In this document: positions 13,576 through 22,700 of the stretch, piece after piece
Layout: each line of letters opens with the position of its first letter
Position numbering within the stretch: the stretch's first letter is position 1
DNA from: Bacteroidales bacterium
Lineage (GTDB): Bacteria > Bacteroidota > Bacteroidia > Bacteroidales > UBA7960
Direction of reading: 5' to 3'
Assembly (NCBI GenBank): GCA_007122505.1
Contig: SKTQ01000006.1
Location: forward strand, 1 to 30,561
DNA: 30,561 bases
Notes under the pieces: generated by a model
Told to the model about the DNA's origin: nothing
Seen by the model: only the letters and a program-made list of their open reading frames with translations
Databases searched by the model: none
Made by a program: the position numbers and the translations under genes

Positions 13576-14013
13576 ATGGCAAAAGAAGTTAGTGGAATCA
13601 TTAAGCTGCAAATAAAGGGGGGCGCTGCCAATCCATCTCCTCCCGTTGGCCCTGCATTGGGTGCCAAAGGGGTAAATATTATGGAGTTTTGCAAGCAGTT
13701 CAATGCCCGTACGCAAGATAAGGCAGGTAAGGTGATCCCTGTGATTATCACGGTTTTTAAAGATAAGTCTTTCAACTTTATCATTAAAACCCCACCTGTT
13801 GCTGTGCAGTTGCGTGAAGCTGCCAAGATCAAGTCCGGATCGGCAGAACCCAACAGGACCAAAGTCGCTACCATTACCTGGGATAAGGTAAAAGTGATTG
13901 CTGAGGAAAAGATGCCTGACCTTAACTGCTTCACACTGGAATCGGCAATGAATATGGTTGCCGGTACCGCACGCAGTATGGGAATACGTATCAAAGGGGA
14001 ACGCCCTGCTTAA
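13576..14013 (+). CDS. rplK: 50S ribosomal protein uL11
   Basis: L11 binds the GTPase-associated region of 23S rRNA at the base of the L12 stalk. The 145 residues match the family in full: the N-terminal domain with the proline-rich NPSPPVGPALGAKGVNIMEFC, and the rRNA-binding C-terminal domain with GTARSMGI near the end. Length is slightly above the usual 141-142 because of a few extra residues at the C-terminus. It is the first gene of the rplK-rplA pair, which in E. coli is controlled by L1 binding to the leader. Confidence 0.98.
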   Translation: MAKEVSGIIKLQIKGGAANPSPPVGPALGAKGVNIMEFCKQFNARTQDKAGKVIPVIITVFKDKSFNFIIKTPPVAVQLREAAKIKSGSAEPNRTKVATITWDKVKVIAEEKMPDLNCFTLESAMNMVAGTARSMGIRIKGERPA

Positions 14014-14071
14014 TGTCGTTGCAGCTGCACGTCATGAGCAATGAATTATTAAGCTTAACGCAAACTGAAAA

Positions 14072-14767
14072 ATGGCTAAATTAACGAAAAACCAAAAAGA
14101 AGCTCTGTCGAAATTCGATAGAACAACGGTATATACCTTATCTGAAGCAGCGGATCTCGTTAAAAAGATCAATTACGCCAAATTTGATGCATCTGTCGAT
14201 GTCGACATCAGGCTTGGGGTAGACCCCCGGAAAGCCAATCAAATGGTTAGAGGCGTGGTTACGCTGCCGCATGGTACGGGGAAAACCGTTCGTGTATTGG
14301 TGCTTTGTGGCCCTGAAAAGGAAGACGAAGCAAAAGCTGCCGGAGCTGATTATGTTGGTTTGGATGAATATGTGGAGAAGATCAAAGGTGGTTGGACCGA
14401 TGTGGATGTGGTGATCACCACTCCCAACGTGATGCCAAAAGTTGGTGCCCTGGGGCGTATCCTCGGGCCCCGCGGTCTCATGCCCAACCCAAAAGCCGGT
14501 ACAGTTACCATGGACATTGGAAAAGCAGTGTCGGATGTAAAAGCCGGTAAGATCGACTTCAAAGTGGATAAGTTTGGTATCATTCACGCCGGTATCGGCA
14601 AGGTTTCTTTTGAAAAAGAGAAAATCGTGGAAAATGCCAAAGAGCTCATCCAAACTATCATGCGTTTAAAACCTGCCGCTGCCAAAGGAACATACGTGCG
14701 AAGCATTTATATGTCGAGCACCATGAGCCCGGGCATCCAGGTTGAAACAAAATCCGTAACATTATAA
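14072..14767 (+). CDS. rplA: 50S ribosomal protein uL1
   Basis: L1 forms the mobile stalk at the tRNA exit site and represses its own operon in other bacteria. The 231-residue sequence has the family landmarks DVDIRLGVDPRKANQMVRG, LPHGTGKTVRVLVL, and the conserved PNPKAGTVT after LGPRGLMP. The C-terminus TMSPGIQVE is typical. It starts 58 bases after rplK and ends 37 bases before rplJ. Confidence 0.98.
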   Translation: MAKLTKNQKEALSKFDRTTVYTLSEAADLVKKINYAKFDASVDVDIRLGVDPRKANQMVRGVVTLPHGTGKTVRVLVLCGPEKEDEAKAAGADYVGLDEYVEKIKGGWTDVDVVITTPNVMPKVGALGRILGPRGLMPNPKAGTVTMDIGKAVSDVKAGKIDFKVDKFGIIHAGIGKVSFEKEKIVENAKELIQTIMRLKPAAAKGTYVRSIYMSSTMSPGIQVETKSVTL

Positions 14768-14804
14768 ACGAAAGGTGCTTCACCTGTAAAGAAGTTTACG
14801 ATTT

Positions 14805-15344
14805 ATGAAAACCAGAGAAGAAAAATATCAGATCATTGAATCACTGACAGAAAAGCTGAAAAACAGTGAAGTCATATATCTGACCGATACTTCTGATTTG
14901 AATGTGGAGACCATCAACAACCTGAGGAGATTATGCTACAGGCGCAATGTTTCCATGGAAGTGGTGAAAAATACACTGCTGAAAAAAGCCATGGAAAAAA
15001 GCGAGAAAAACCTGGAACCTTTGTACGAGGTTTTGGTGGGAGCCACTTCTGTAATGATCGCCGATACAGGTAACTTGCCAGCCAAACTGATCAAGGAATT
15101 TCGCAAGTCCAATAAAAAACAAAAGATGATAAAGCCCCTGCTCAAGGGTGCTTATGTGGGAGAAGCAATTTTTATTGGCGATGATCAGCTTGACACACTG
15201 GCGAGCATCAAATCAAGAGAAGAACTGATCGCTGATCTCATCGCATTGCTGCAATCACCTGCCAAAAACGTTGTTTCCGCCCTGCAATCAGGAGGAAACA
15301 CCATTGCAGGTGTTGTGAAAACACTTTCTGAAAAAGAAAGCTAG
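14805..15344 (+). CDS. rplJ: 50S ribosomal protein uL10
   Basis: L10 anchors L7/L12 dimers to the ribosome through its C-terminal helix and binds 23S rRNA next to L11. The 179 residues have the expected N-terminal rRNA-binding domain (MKTREEKYQIIESLTEKL, then YRRNVSMEVVKNTLLKKA) and the C-terminal helix (ELIADLIALLQSPAKNVVSALQ) for L12 dimers. Only 37 bases separate it from rplA, too few for a long L10 leader of the E. coli type, so autogenous control, if any, must use another site or part of rplA. Confidence 0.97.
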   Translation: MKTREEKYQIIESLTEKLKNSEVIYLTDTSDLNVETINNLRRLCYRRNVSMEVVKNTLLKKAMEKSEKNLEPLYEVLVGATSVMIADTGNLPAKLIKEFRKSNKKQKMIKPLLKGAYVGEAIFIGDDQLDTLASIKSREELIADLIALLQSPAKNVVSALQSGGNTIAGVVKTLSEKES

Positions 15345-15401
15345 ACCGTATCATTAAATGAGAATTTTTGAAAAGTAAAACCCAATTAAAACAATAAAAA
15401 A

Positions 15402-15782
15402 ATGGCAGATTTGAAAGCTTTTGCAGAACAGTTGGTTAACCTTACGGTAAAAGAGGTTAATGAATTGGCAACAATTTTGAAAGAAGAATATGGCATTGAG
15501 CCTGCAGCGGCAGCACCTGTTGCAGTTGCGGCAGCCGGAGGAGAAGCCGCCGGTGAAGCTGCGGAAGAACAAACACAATTTGACGTGATCCTCAAAGCAG
15601 CAGGCTCATCTAAACTCGCTGTGGTGAAACTTGTTAAAGAGCTTACCAGCCTCGGCCTGAAAGAATCAAAAGAACTGGTTGATGGCGCACCCAAAGCTAT
15701 CAAAGAGGGAGTTACAAAAGACGAAGCCGAATCGCTGAAAAAACAGCTCGAAGAAGCCGGAGCAGAAGTGGAGGTAAAGTAA
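15402..15782 (+). CDS. rplL: 50S ribosomal protein bL12 (L7/L12)
   Basis: L7/L12 forms the flexible stalk that recruits translation factors. The 126 residues show all parts: the N-terminal dimerisation helices (about 1-33), an Ala/Gly-rich hinge (about 34-60, EPAAAAPVAVAAAGGEAAG) and the C-terminal factor-binding domain (QFDVILKAAGSSKLAVVKLVKELTSLGLKESKELVD). Length is normal. A large hairpin lies between its stop codon and rpoB. Confidence 0.98.
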   Translation: MADLKAFAEQLVNLTVKEVNELATILKEEYGIEPAAAAPVAVAAAGGEAAGEAAEEQTQFDVILKAAGSSKLAVVKLVKELTSLGLKESKELVDGAPKAIKEGVTKDEAESLKKQLEEAGAEVEVK

Positions 15783-15799
15783 ACCTGCACGAAAAAATC

Positions 15800-15856
15800 A
15801 ATAAAGATTAGACTTCTGCCGAATGGTTCATTCGCTGTAGAAGTCTGATCTTTATT
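15800..15856 (+). terminator. Long hairpin in the rplL-rpoB gap (attenuator or RNase III site)
   Basis: Arms 15800-15817 and 15839-15856 pair over 18 positions with a single G-U wobble, and an inner 6-bp stem (15820-15825 with 15829-15834) caps it. There is no following T run. In E. coli the same gap holds an attenuator and an RNase III site that set ribosomal protein versus RNA polymerase output; position and stem length suggest an equivalent element. Confidence 0.65.
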
Positions 15857-15912
15857 ATCGGTTATACTGTTTCTTCTATTATTAGCTTTTAGTAACTTCA
15901 AACCTTCAAGCC

Positions 15913-18900
15913 TTGACAGCAAAACAAACAAACGCAGAAAGGGTAAATTTCGGAACGGTAACCACCCATTTTGATTATCCCGATTTTCTAGAAATTCAGA
16001 TAAAGTCCTTCCAGGACTTTTTCCAGTTAGAGACAACACCTGAAAATAGAAAAAACGAGGGATTATTTAAGGTGTTTAGCGAAAATTTCCCCATTTCAGA
16101 TGCCAGGAACAATTTTGTACTGGAGTTTCTTGACTATTTTATTGATCCACCAAAATATTCCATACAGGAATGTATAGAGAGGGGCCTGACCTACAGCGTC
16201 CCACTGAAAGCCAAATTAAAATTATATTGTACTGACCCTGAGCATGAGGATTTTGAAACCATTATCCAGGATGTCTACCTTGGAACCATCCCCTACATGA
16301 CACCCAGGGGAACATTCCTGATCAATGGTGCCGAAAGGGTCGTTGTTTCACAATTACACCGATCTCCCGGTGTGTTTTTTGGTACCAGTGTACATGCCAA
16401 CGGAACACAGCTCTACAGTGCCCGTATCATTCCCTTCAAAGGCTCATGGATAGAGTTCGCCACCGATATCAACAACGTGATGTATGCATACATCGACAGG
16501 AAAAAGAAGCTTCCGGTAACAACCCTGTTGAGGGCTATCGGTTTTGAAACCGATAAAGAAATCCTCGAGATATTCGACCTGGCGGATGAAATAAAAGTGA
16601 CCAAGACCGGCCTGAAAAAATATGTTGGGCGAAAACTGGCTGCCAGGGTGCTCAGATCATGGGTGGAAGATTTTGTTGATGAAGATACCGGTGAAGTCGT
16701 TTCCATTGAACGTACCGAAGTAATCATAGACCGTGAAACGGTGCTGGAAAACGAACACATCGACCAGATCCTTGAAGCTGAAGTAAAGACCATCATCCTG
16801 CATAAGGAAGGGTTGAATGTGAATGACTACATCCTGGTCTACAATACTTTGCAAAAAGACACCACCAACTCGGAAAAGGAAGCGGTGGAGTTTATCTACC
16901 GGCTGCTGCGGAATGCGGATCCTCCTGACGATGAAACCGCCCGCAGTATGATTGAGAAACTCTTCTTCTCCGACAAACGTTATGACCTTGGAGACGTTGG
17001 CCGTTACCGGATCAACAGGAAGCTGAATCTCAATACCTCCATGGATGTAAAGGTGCTTACGAAAGAAGACATCATCTGTATTGTAAAATACCTCATTGAG
17101 CTTGTCAATGCAAAAGAAGATGTTGACGACATCGATCACCTAAGCAACCGCCGTGTCCGTACGGTAGGTGAACAGCTGTATGCCCAGTTTGGTGTGGGCT
17201 TGGCCCGTATGGCACGTACCATACGCGAAAGAATGAACGTGCGCGACAATGAAGTGTTCGCCCCCACGGATCTGATAAACGCCAAGACCCTTTCCTCCGT
17301 GATCAATTCTTTCTTTGGCACCAACCAGTTGTCTCAGTTTATGGATCAGACAAACCCACTGGCTGAGATAACCCATAAGCGCAGAATGTCGGCACTTGGG
17401 CCCGGCGGTCTGTCCAGGGAAAGGGCCGGATTCGAAGTCAGAGACGTGCATTTTACACACTACGGACGTTTGTGCACCATTGAAACACCGGAAGGCCCCA
17501 ATATCGGACTGATTTCGTCACTTTGTGTGTATGCGAAAGTAAATGAACTGGGCTTTATTGAAACCCCCTATTTCAAGGTGGAAGAGGGGAAAGTAGATTT
17601 TGGAAAACCTCCTGTTTACCTTTCTGCCGAGGAAGAAGAGACTGAAATTATCAGCCAGGCCAATGTGGCACTTGCAGAAAACGGTCAATTTGTTGATGAA
17701 CGGATCAAGGTGAGGTTTCAGGCTGACTATCCTATTGTTGAGCCTCCCAGGATAAACCTGATGGATGTGGCACCCAATCAGATCGCTTCCATAGCGGCAT
17801 CCCTGATCCCCTTCCTGGAGCATGATGATGCAAACAGGGCACTCATGGGAAGTAACATGATGCGGCAGGCAGTTCCGCTTATCAATCCGGAGGCGCCCAT
17901 CGTGGGAACAGGCCTGGAAAAACGTGTTGCCAACGATTCCAGGGTGCTTCTCCATGCCGAAGGAAATGGAACGGTGGAATATGTTGATTCCGATACCATC
18001 GTAATCCGCTATAGCAGAAGCGAAGATGAAAGACTTGTGAGCTTTGAAGATGATCAGCGTACCTATCAGCTTACCAAGTTCAGCAAAACCAATCAGAACA
18101 CCTGCCTTAGTCTGAAACCCATTGTAAGAAAAGGGCAAAAAGTGAAAAAGGGACAGCTGCTTTGCGAGGGTTATGCCACCAAAAACGGCGAGCTTGCCCT
18201 GGGTCGAAACCTGAAAGTGGCCTTCATGCCATGGAAGGGCTATAATTTTGAGGATGCCATCGTTGTGTCTGAAAAAATTGTACGTGACGATATCTTTACT
18301 TCCATTCATATTGAAGAATTTTCTCTGGATGTGAGGGATACCAAGCGTGGTGCCGAAGAATTAACCAGCGATATCCCCAACGTTAGTGCTGATGCCATCA
18401 AAGACCTTGACGAAAACGGTCTGATTCGTATTGGTGCCGAAGTGAACGAAGGCGATATCCTGATCGGTAAAATAACACCCAAGGGAGAAACCGATCCCAC
18501 CCCCGAAGAAAAACTGCTGCGTGCAATTTTTGGTGATAAGGCGGGTGATGTAAAGGATGCTTCCCTGAAAGCCCCACCGGCTACCAAAGGAGTTATCATT
18601 GACAAGAAACTTTTTTCCAGGATTATTAAGGACCGTAAAGCCAAAACCAAGGAAAAAGCATATGTTGATAAACTGGATGCCGAGTTCAAACAGAAAGCAG
18701 CAGATCTCAGGACCAAACTGGTGGATAAGCTGATCATCCTTGTTTCCGGTAAAACATCACAGGGTGTGTCCAACAGCCTGAAGGAATCAGTGGTTGCCAA
18801 AGGCACAAAATTTACCCAAAAAATATTGCATGGCCTTGACTACCTGACCATCAATCCCAACAACTGGACTACCGACAAGAAGAAGAACCAACTGATCAGG

Positions 18901-19725
18901 GAGTTGCTGCACAATTACTCCATTCAGTACAAGGATTTGCTGGGTACCTATAACCGCCGGAAGTTCACGGCTACTGTGGGTGATGAATTGCCCACGGGCA
19001 TTGTTCAGCTTGCCAAAGTGTATCTCGCCAAGAAGCGCAAGCTTAAGGTGGGTGATAAAATGGCCGGCAGACATGGTAACAAAGGTATTGTTGCCAAGAT
19101 TGTTCGCCAGGAAGATATGCCTTTCCTTGAAGACGGCACACCGGTTGACATTGTTTTGAACCCGCTCGGCGTACCTTCTCGTATGAACCTGGGTCAGATT
19201 TATGAAACCGTTTTGGGATGGGCAGGCCAGAAACTCGGTCTGACATTCTCAAGCCCGATCTTCGATGGTGCCCAAGTTGATCAGATCAATGAATACATGG
19301 CCAAAGCAAATCTGCCGGAAAACGGCAAAGTATATCTTTACGACGGAGGGACCGGTGAACGCTTTGACCAGCCCGCTACAGTTGGTGTGATTTATATGCT
19401 GAAACTTGGGCATATGGTTGACGACAAGATGCATGCCCGGTCAATTGGCCCTTACTCGCTGATTACACAACAGCCGCTTGGAGGTAAAGCACAATTTGGT
19501 GGACAGCGATTTGGGGAGATGGAAGTTTGGGCACTGGAAGCATTTGGTGCCGCCAATATTCTTCAGGAAATACTGACTGTTAAGTCGGACGATGTAATTG
19601 GCCGTGCCAAAACATATGAAACCCTTGTAAAAGGCGACAACATGCCCATCCCTGGCGTCCCTGAGTCCTTCAATGTACTGGTTCACGAGCTTCGGGGCCT
19701 GGGCCTGAACATCAGATTTGACTGA
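15913..19725 (+). CDS. rpoB: DNA-directed RNA polymerase subunit beta
   Basis: The beta subunit, 1270 residues, forms one side of the RNA polymerase active cleft. The rifampicin region is wild type by comparison with E. coli: QLSQFMDQTNPLAEITHKRR with Met477, Asp478, His488 and Ser493 corresponding to E. coli 515, 516, 526 and 531. Further motifs are IETPEGPNIGLI, KVGDKMAGRHGNKG and the C-terminal MEVWALEAFGAA and VLVHELRGLGL. The start is TTG at 15913: reading back in frame, no ATG or GTG occurs before the stop codon TAG at 15883, and the protein then begins MTAKQTNAERVNFG, in register with relatives. There is no Shine-Dalgarno. It is followed by rpoC after 64 bases. Confidence 0.98.
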   Translation: MTAKQTNAERVNFGTVTTHFDYPDFLEIQIKSFQDFFQLETTPENRKNEGLFKVFSENFPISDARNNFVLEFLDYFIDPPKYSIQECIERGLTYSVPLKAKLKLYCTDPEHEDFETIIQDVYLGTIPYMTPRGTFLINGAERVVVSQLHRSPGVFFGTSVHANGTQLYSARIIPFKGSWIEFATDINNVMYAYIDRKKKLPVTTLLRAIGFETDKEILEIFDLADEIKVTKTGLKKYVGRKLAARVLRSWVEDFVDEDTGEVVSIERTEVIIDRETVLENEHIDQILEAEVKTIILHKEGLNVNDYILVYNTLQKDTTNSEKEAVEFIYRLLRNADPPDDETARSMIEKLFFSDKRYDLGDVGRYRINRKLNLNTSMDVKVLTKEDIICIVKYLIELVNAKEDVDDIDHLSNRRVRTVGEQLYAQFGVGLARMARTIRERMNVRDNEVFAPTDLINAKTLSSVINSFFGTNQLSQFMDQTNPLAEITHKRRMSALGPGGLSRERAGFEVRDVHFTHYGRLCTIETPEGPNIGLISSLCVYAKVNELGFIETPYFKVEEGKVDFGKPPVYLSAEEEETEIISQANVALAENGQFVDERIKVRFQADYPIVEPPRINLMDVAPNQIASIAASLIPFLEHDDANRALMGSNMMRQAVPLINPEAPIVGTGLEKRVANDSRVLLHAEGNGTVEYVDSDTIVIRYSRSEDERLVSFEDDQRTYQLTKFSKTNQNTCLSLKPIVRKGQKVKKGQLLCEGYATKNGELALGRNLKVAFMPWKGYNFEDAIVVSEKIVRDDIFTSIHIEEFSLDVRDTKRGAEELTSDIPNVSADAIKDLDENGLIRIGAEVNEGDILIGKITPKGETDPTPEEKLLRAIFGDKAGDVKDASLKAPPATKGVIIDKKLFSRIIKDRKAKTKEKAYVDKLDAEFKQKAADLRTKLVDKLIILVSGKTSQGVSNSLKESVVAKGTKFTQKILHGLDYLTINPNNWTTDKKKNQLIRELLHNYSIQYKDLLGTYNRRKFTATVGDELPTGIVQLAKVYLAKKRKLKVGDKMAGRHGNKGIVAKIVRQEDMPFLEDGTPVDIVLNPLGVPSRMNLGQIYETVLGWAGQKLGLTFSSPIFDGAQVDQINEYMAKANLPENGKVYLYDGGTGERFDQPATVGVIYMLKLGHMVDDKMHARSIGPYSLITQQPLGGKAQFGGQRFGEMEVWALEAFGAANILQEILTVKSDDVIGRAKTYETLVKGDNMPIPGVPESFNVLVHELRGLGLNIRFD

Positions 19726-19789
19726 TCACCGTTTAAGGATCAAAAGATTAAATATAATTAAGAAGAAACGTCTTTAAGAAACATATTAT

Positions 19790-22700
19790 ATGGCTTTTAG
19801 AAAAGAATCCAACGTCAAAAGCAATTTCTCCAGCATTACCATCAGTCTGGCCTCACCGGAATCCGTTTTGGAAAGGTCGCATGGGGAGGTTTTGAAGCCG
19901 GAAACCATCAATTACCGGACATATAAGCCAGAAAGAGACGGATTGTTTTGTGAGCGGATTTTTGGTCCGGTAAAGGACTGGGAATGCCATTGTGGCAAGT
20001 ATAAACGCATTCGTTATAAAGGTATTGTGTGTGATCGCTGTGGTGTGGAGGTCACGGAGAAGAAGGTTCGCCGTGAGCGCATGGGCCATATTAAGCTGGT
20101 GGTTCCGGTAGCGCACATTTGGTTTTTCCGTACTTTGCCCAATAAAATAGGCTATCTTTTGGGATTGCCGTCAAAAAAACTTGATCAGATCATCTATTAT
20201 GAGCGTTATGTGGTAATCAATCCCGGCGTAAAGTCTGATGAGTTTAATTTTATGGACTTCCTTACGGAGGAAGAATACTTCAATGCTTTGGAATCCATTC
20301 CCCTGGAGAACCAAATGCTGGATGATGATGATCCAAACAAGTTTGTTGCCAAGATGGGTGCTGAGTCATTGAAAGAGTTGTTGATGAACCTTGATCTGGA
20401 TCAGCTTTCTTACGACCTTCGTCACAAGGCCAACACTGAGACTTCACAACAGCGTAAGGCTGATGCGTTGAAACGTTTGCAGGTTGTGGAGGCATTCCGG
20501 GAAGCGCAACAATCCATAGAGAATCGACCGGAGTGGATGATAGTGGACGTTGTGCCGGTTATTCCGCCGGAGCTTCGCCCCCTGGTCCCACTGGATGGTG
20601 GTCGTTTTGCAACCAGTGACCTCAACGATCTCTACAGAAGGGTGATCATCAGAAACAACAGGTTGAAACGCCTTATTGAAATCAAAGCTCCGGACGTGAT
20701 CCTCCGCAATGAAAAAAGAATGTTACAGGAAGCGGTGGATTCATTGTTTGACAATTCCAGGAAAACCAATGCGGTGAAAACCGAGTCCAACAGGCCGCTC
20801 AAATCGTTGTCTGACAGCCTAAAAGGTAAACAAGGACGCTTCCGCCAGAACTTATTGGGTAAGCGTGTTGACTACTCCGCACGTTCGGTTATCGTTGTCG
20901 GCCCTGAGCTTGGCCTTCATGAATGCGGGATTCCCAAAGAAATGGCCTCCGAATTGTTTAAGCCCTTTATCATCAGGAAGATGCTGGAAAGAGGCATTGT
21001 GAAAACGGTCAAGTCTGCCAAGAAAATTGTAGACAGGAAAGACCCGGTTGTTTGGGATATCCTGGAAAATGTGCTGAAGGGCCATCCTGTTCTTTTGAAT
21101 CGTGCACCTACTCTTCACCGTCTTGGTATTCAGGCTTTTCAGCCCAAACTGATCGAGGGTAAGGCCATTCAGCTGCATCCGCTGGTATGTACAGCTTTCA
21201 ATGCTGACTTCGACGGTGACCAGATGGCCGTACACCTGCCGCTTGGCAATGCTGCCATTCTGGAAGCACAATTGCTCATGCTTGCATCCCACAACATCCT
21301 GAATCCGGCCAACGGCGCTCCCATTGCCGTACCATCGCAGGATATGGTTCTGGGGTTATATTACATGACAAAGGCAAGAAAGCATTCTGATGCACACCCC
21401 GTGAAAGGAGAGGGCCTGACATTTTACGGTCCTGAGGAAGTAATCATTGCACATAATGAAGGTGCGGCTGACTTGCATGCCATCATTAAGGTAAGGGTTC
21501 CTGTGAAAGAAGAGGACGAACTGGTTTATAAGGTCGTGGAAACGACCGTAGGCCGGGTGCTGTTCAACCAGGTGGTACCGGAGAATTATGGGTTTATAAA
21601 CTTGCTGCTTACCAAAAAAGCCCTCAGGGATGTGATTGGTGGTATCATGAAGGAAACCGGAATCTCACGTACATCAAAATTCCTGGACGACATCAAGGAC
21701 CTGGGATTTGATATGGCTTTCCGTGGTGGGTTGTCGTTCAACCTGGGTGATATTATCGTACCGGAAGAAAAGCAAATTTTGATCAACCAGGCGAATGATC
21801 AGGTTGAGGAGGTGCGTGGCAACTATAGTATGGGTTTTATCACCAATACGGAGCGTTACAACCAGATCATTGATATCTGGACGCACACCAATGCCAAGCT
21901 GACCAAGGTGTTGATTGATAAAACAACGGCCGATAACCAGGGTTTCAATCCGGTATATATGATGCTTGATTCGGGAGCGAGAGGTTCAAAGGAACAGATC
22001 CGTCAGCTTTCGGGTATGCGTGGTTTGATGGCCAAGCCACAAAAATCAGGTGCCAAAGGCGGGGAGATCATTGAAAACCCGATTCTTTCGAATTTCAAGG
22101 AAGGCTTATCGGTATTGGAGTACTTCATCTCCACCCACGGTGCACGTAAGGGTTTGGCCGATACGGCCCTGAAAACGGCAGATGCAGGGTATCTCACACG
22201 CCGGCTTGTTGATGTGGCCCAGGATGTTATCATAACGGAAACCGATTGCGGCACCCTTAGAGGACTAACAGCAACCGCCCTGAAGAACAATGAGGAAACG
22301 GTTGAAACGCTATACGACAGAATTCTTGGACGCAACACCCTTCATGATATTTACCATCCTACCACTGGCAAACTGATTGTTAAAGCAGGGGCCGAGCTTA
22401 CCGAAGAAATTTCCCAGGTAATTGAAGACTCACCCATAGAAGCTGTTGAGATTCGTTCGGTACTTACATGTGAGGCAAAAAAAGGCGTTTGCGCAAAATG
22501 TTATGGCCGTAATCTGGCTACAGGTCGTATGATTCAGAAAGGAGAAGCTGTGGGTGTGATCGCCGCACAATCGATTGGTGAACCGGGTACACAGCTGACA
22601 CTTCGTACATTTCACGTGGGAGGTACCGCCTCCAACATTGCTACTGCATCCAAACTCAACGCCAAATATGGCGGTGTTCTGGAGATTGACGAATTGCGGT

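Noticed and set aside
14768..14804. L10 leader RNA before rplJ
   Set aside because: The gap is only 37 bases, too short for the known L10 leader fold.
15386..16039. A 217-codon minus-strand frame over rplL and the start of rpoB
   Set aside because: It covers the rplL hinge, whose repetitive Ala/Gly codons give long open frames on the other strand (rich in Ser, Ala and Pro). No homology is seen.
17311..17430. Possible rifampicin-resistance changes in rpoB
   Set aside because: The key positions matching E. coli 516, 526 and 531 (Asp478, His488, Ser493) are the wild-type residues. Differences nearby are ordinary lineage variation.
17518..18309. A 263-codon open frame on the minus strand inside rpoB
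   Set aside because: It lies wholly opposite the conserved rpoB reading frame, shows no family resemblance and has no start signals. Long antisense frames are common in codon-biased genes.
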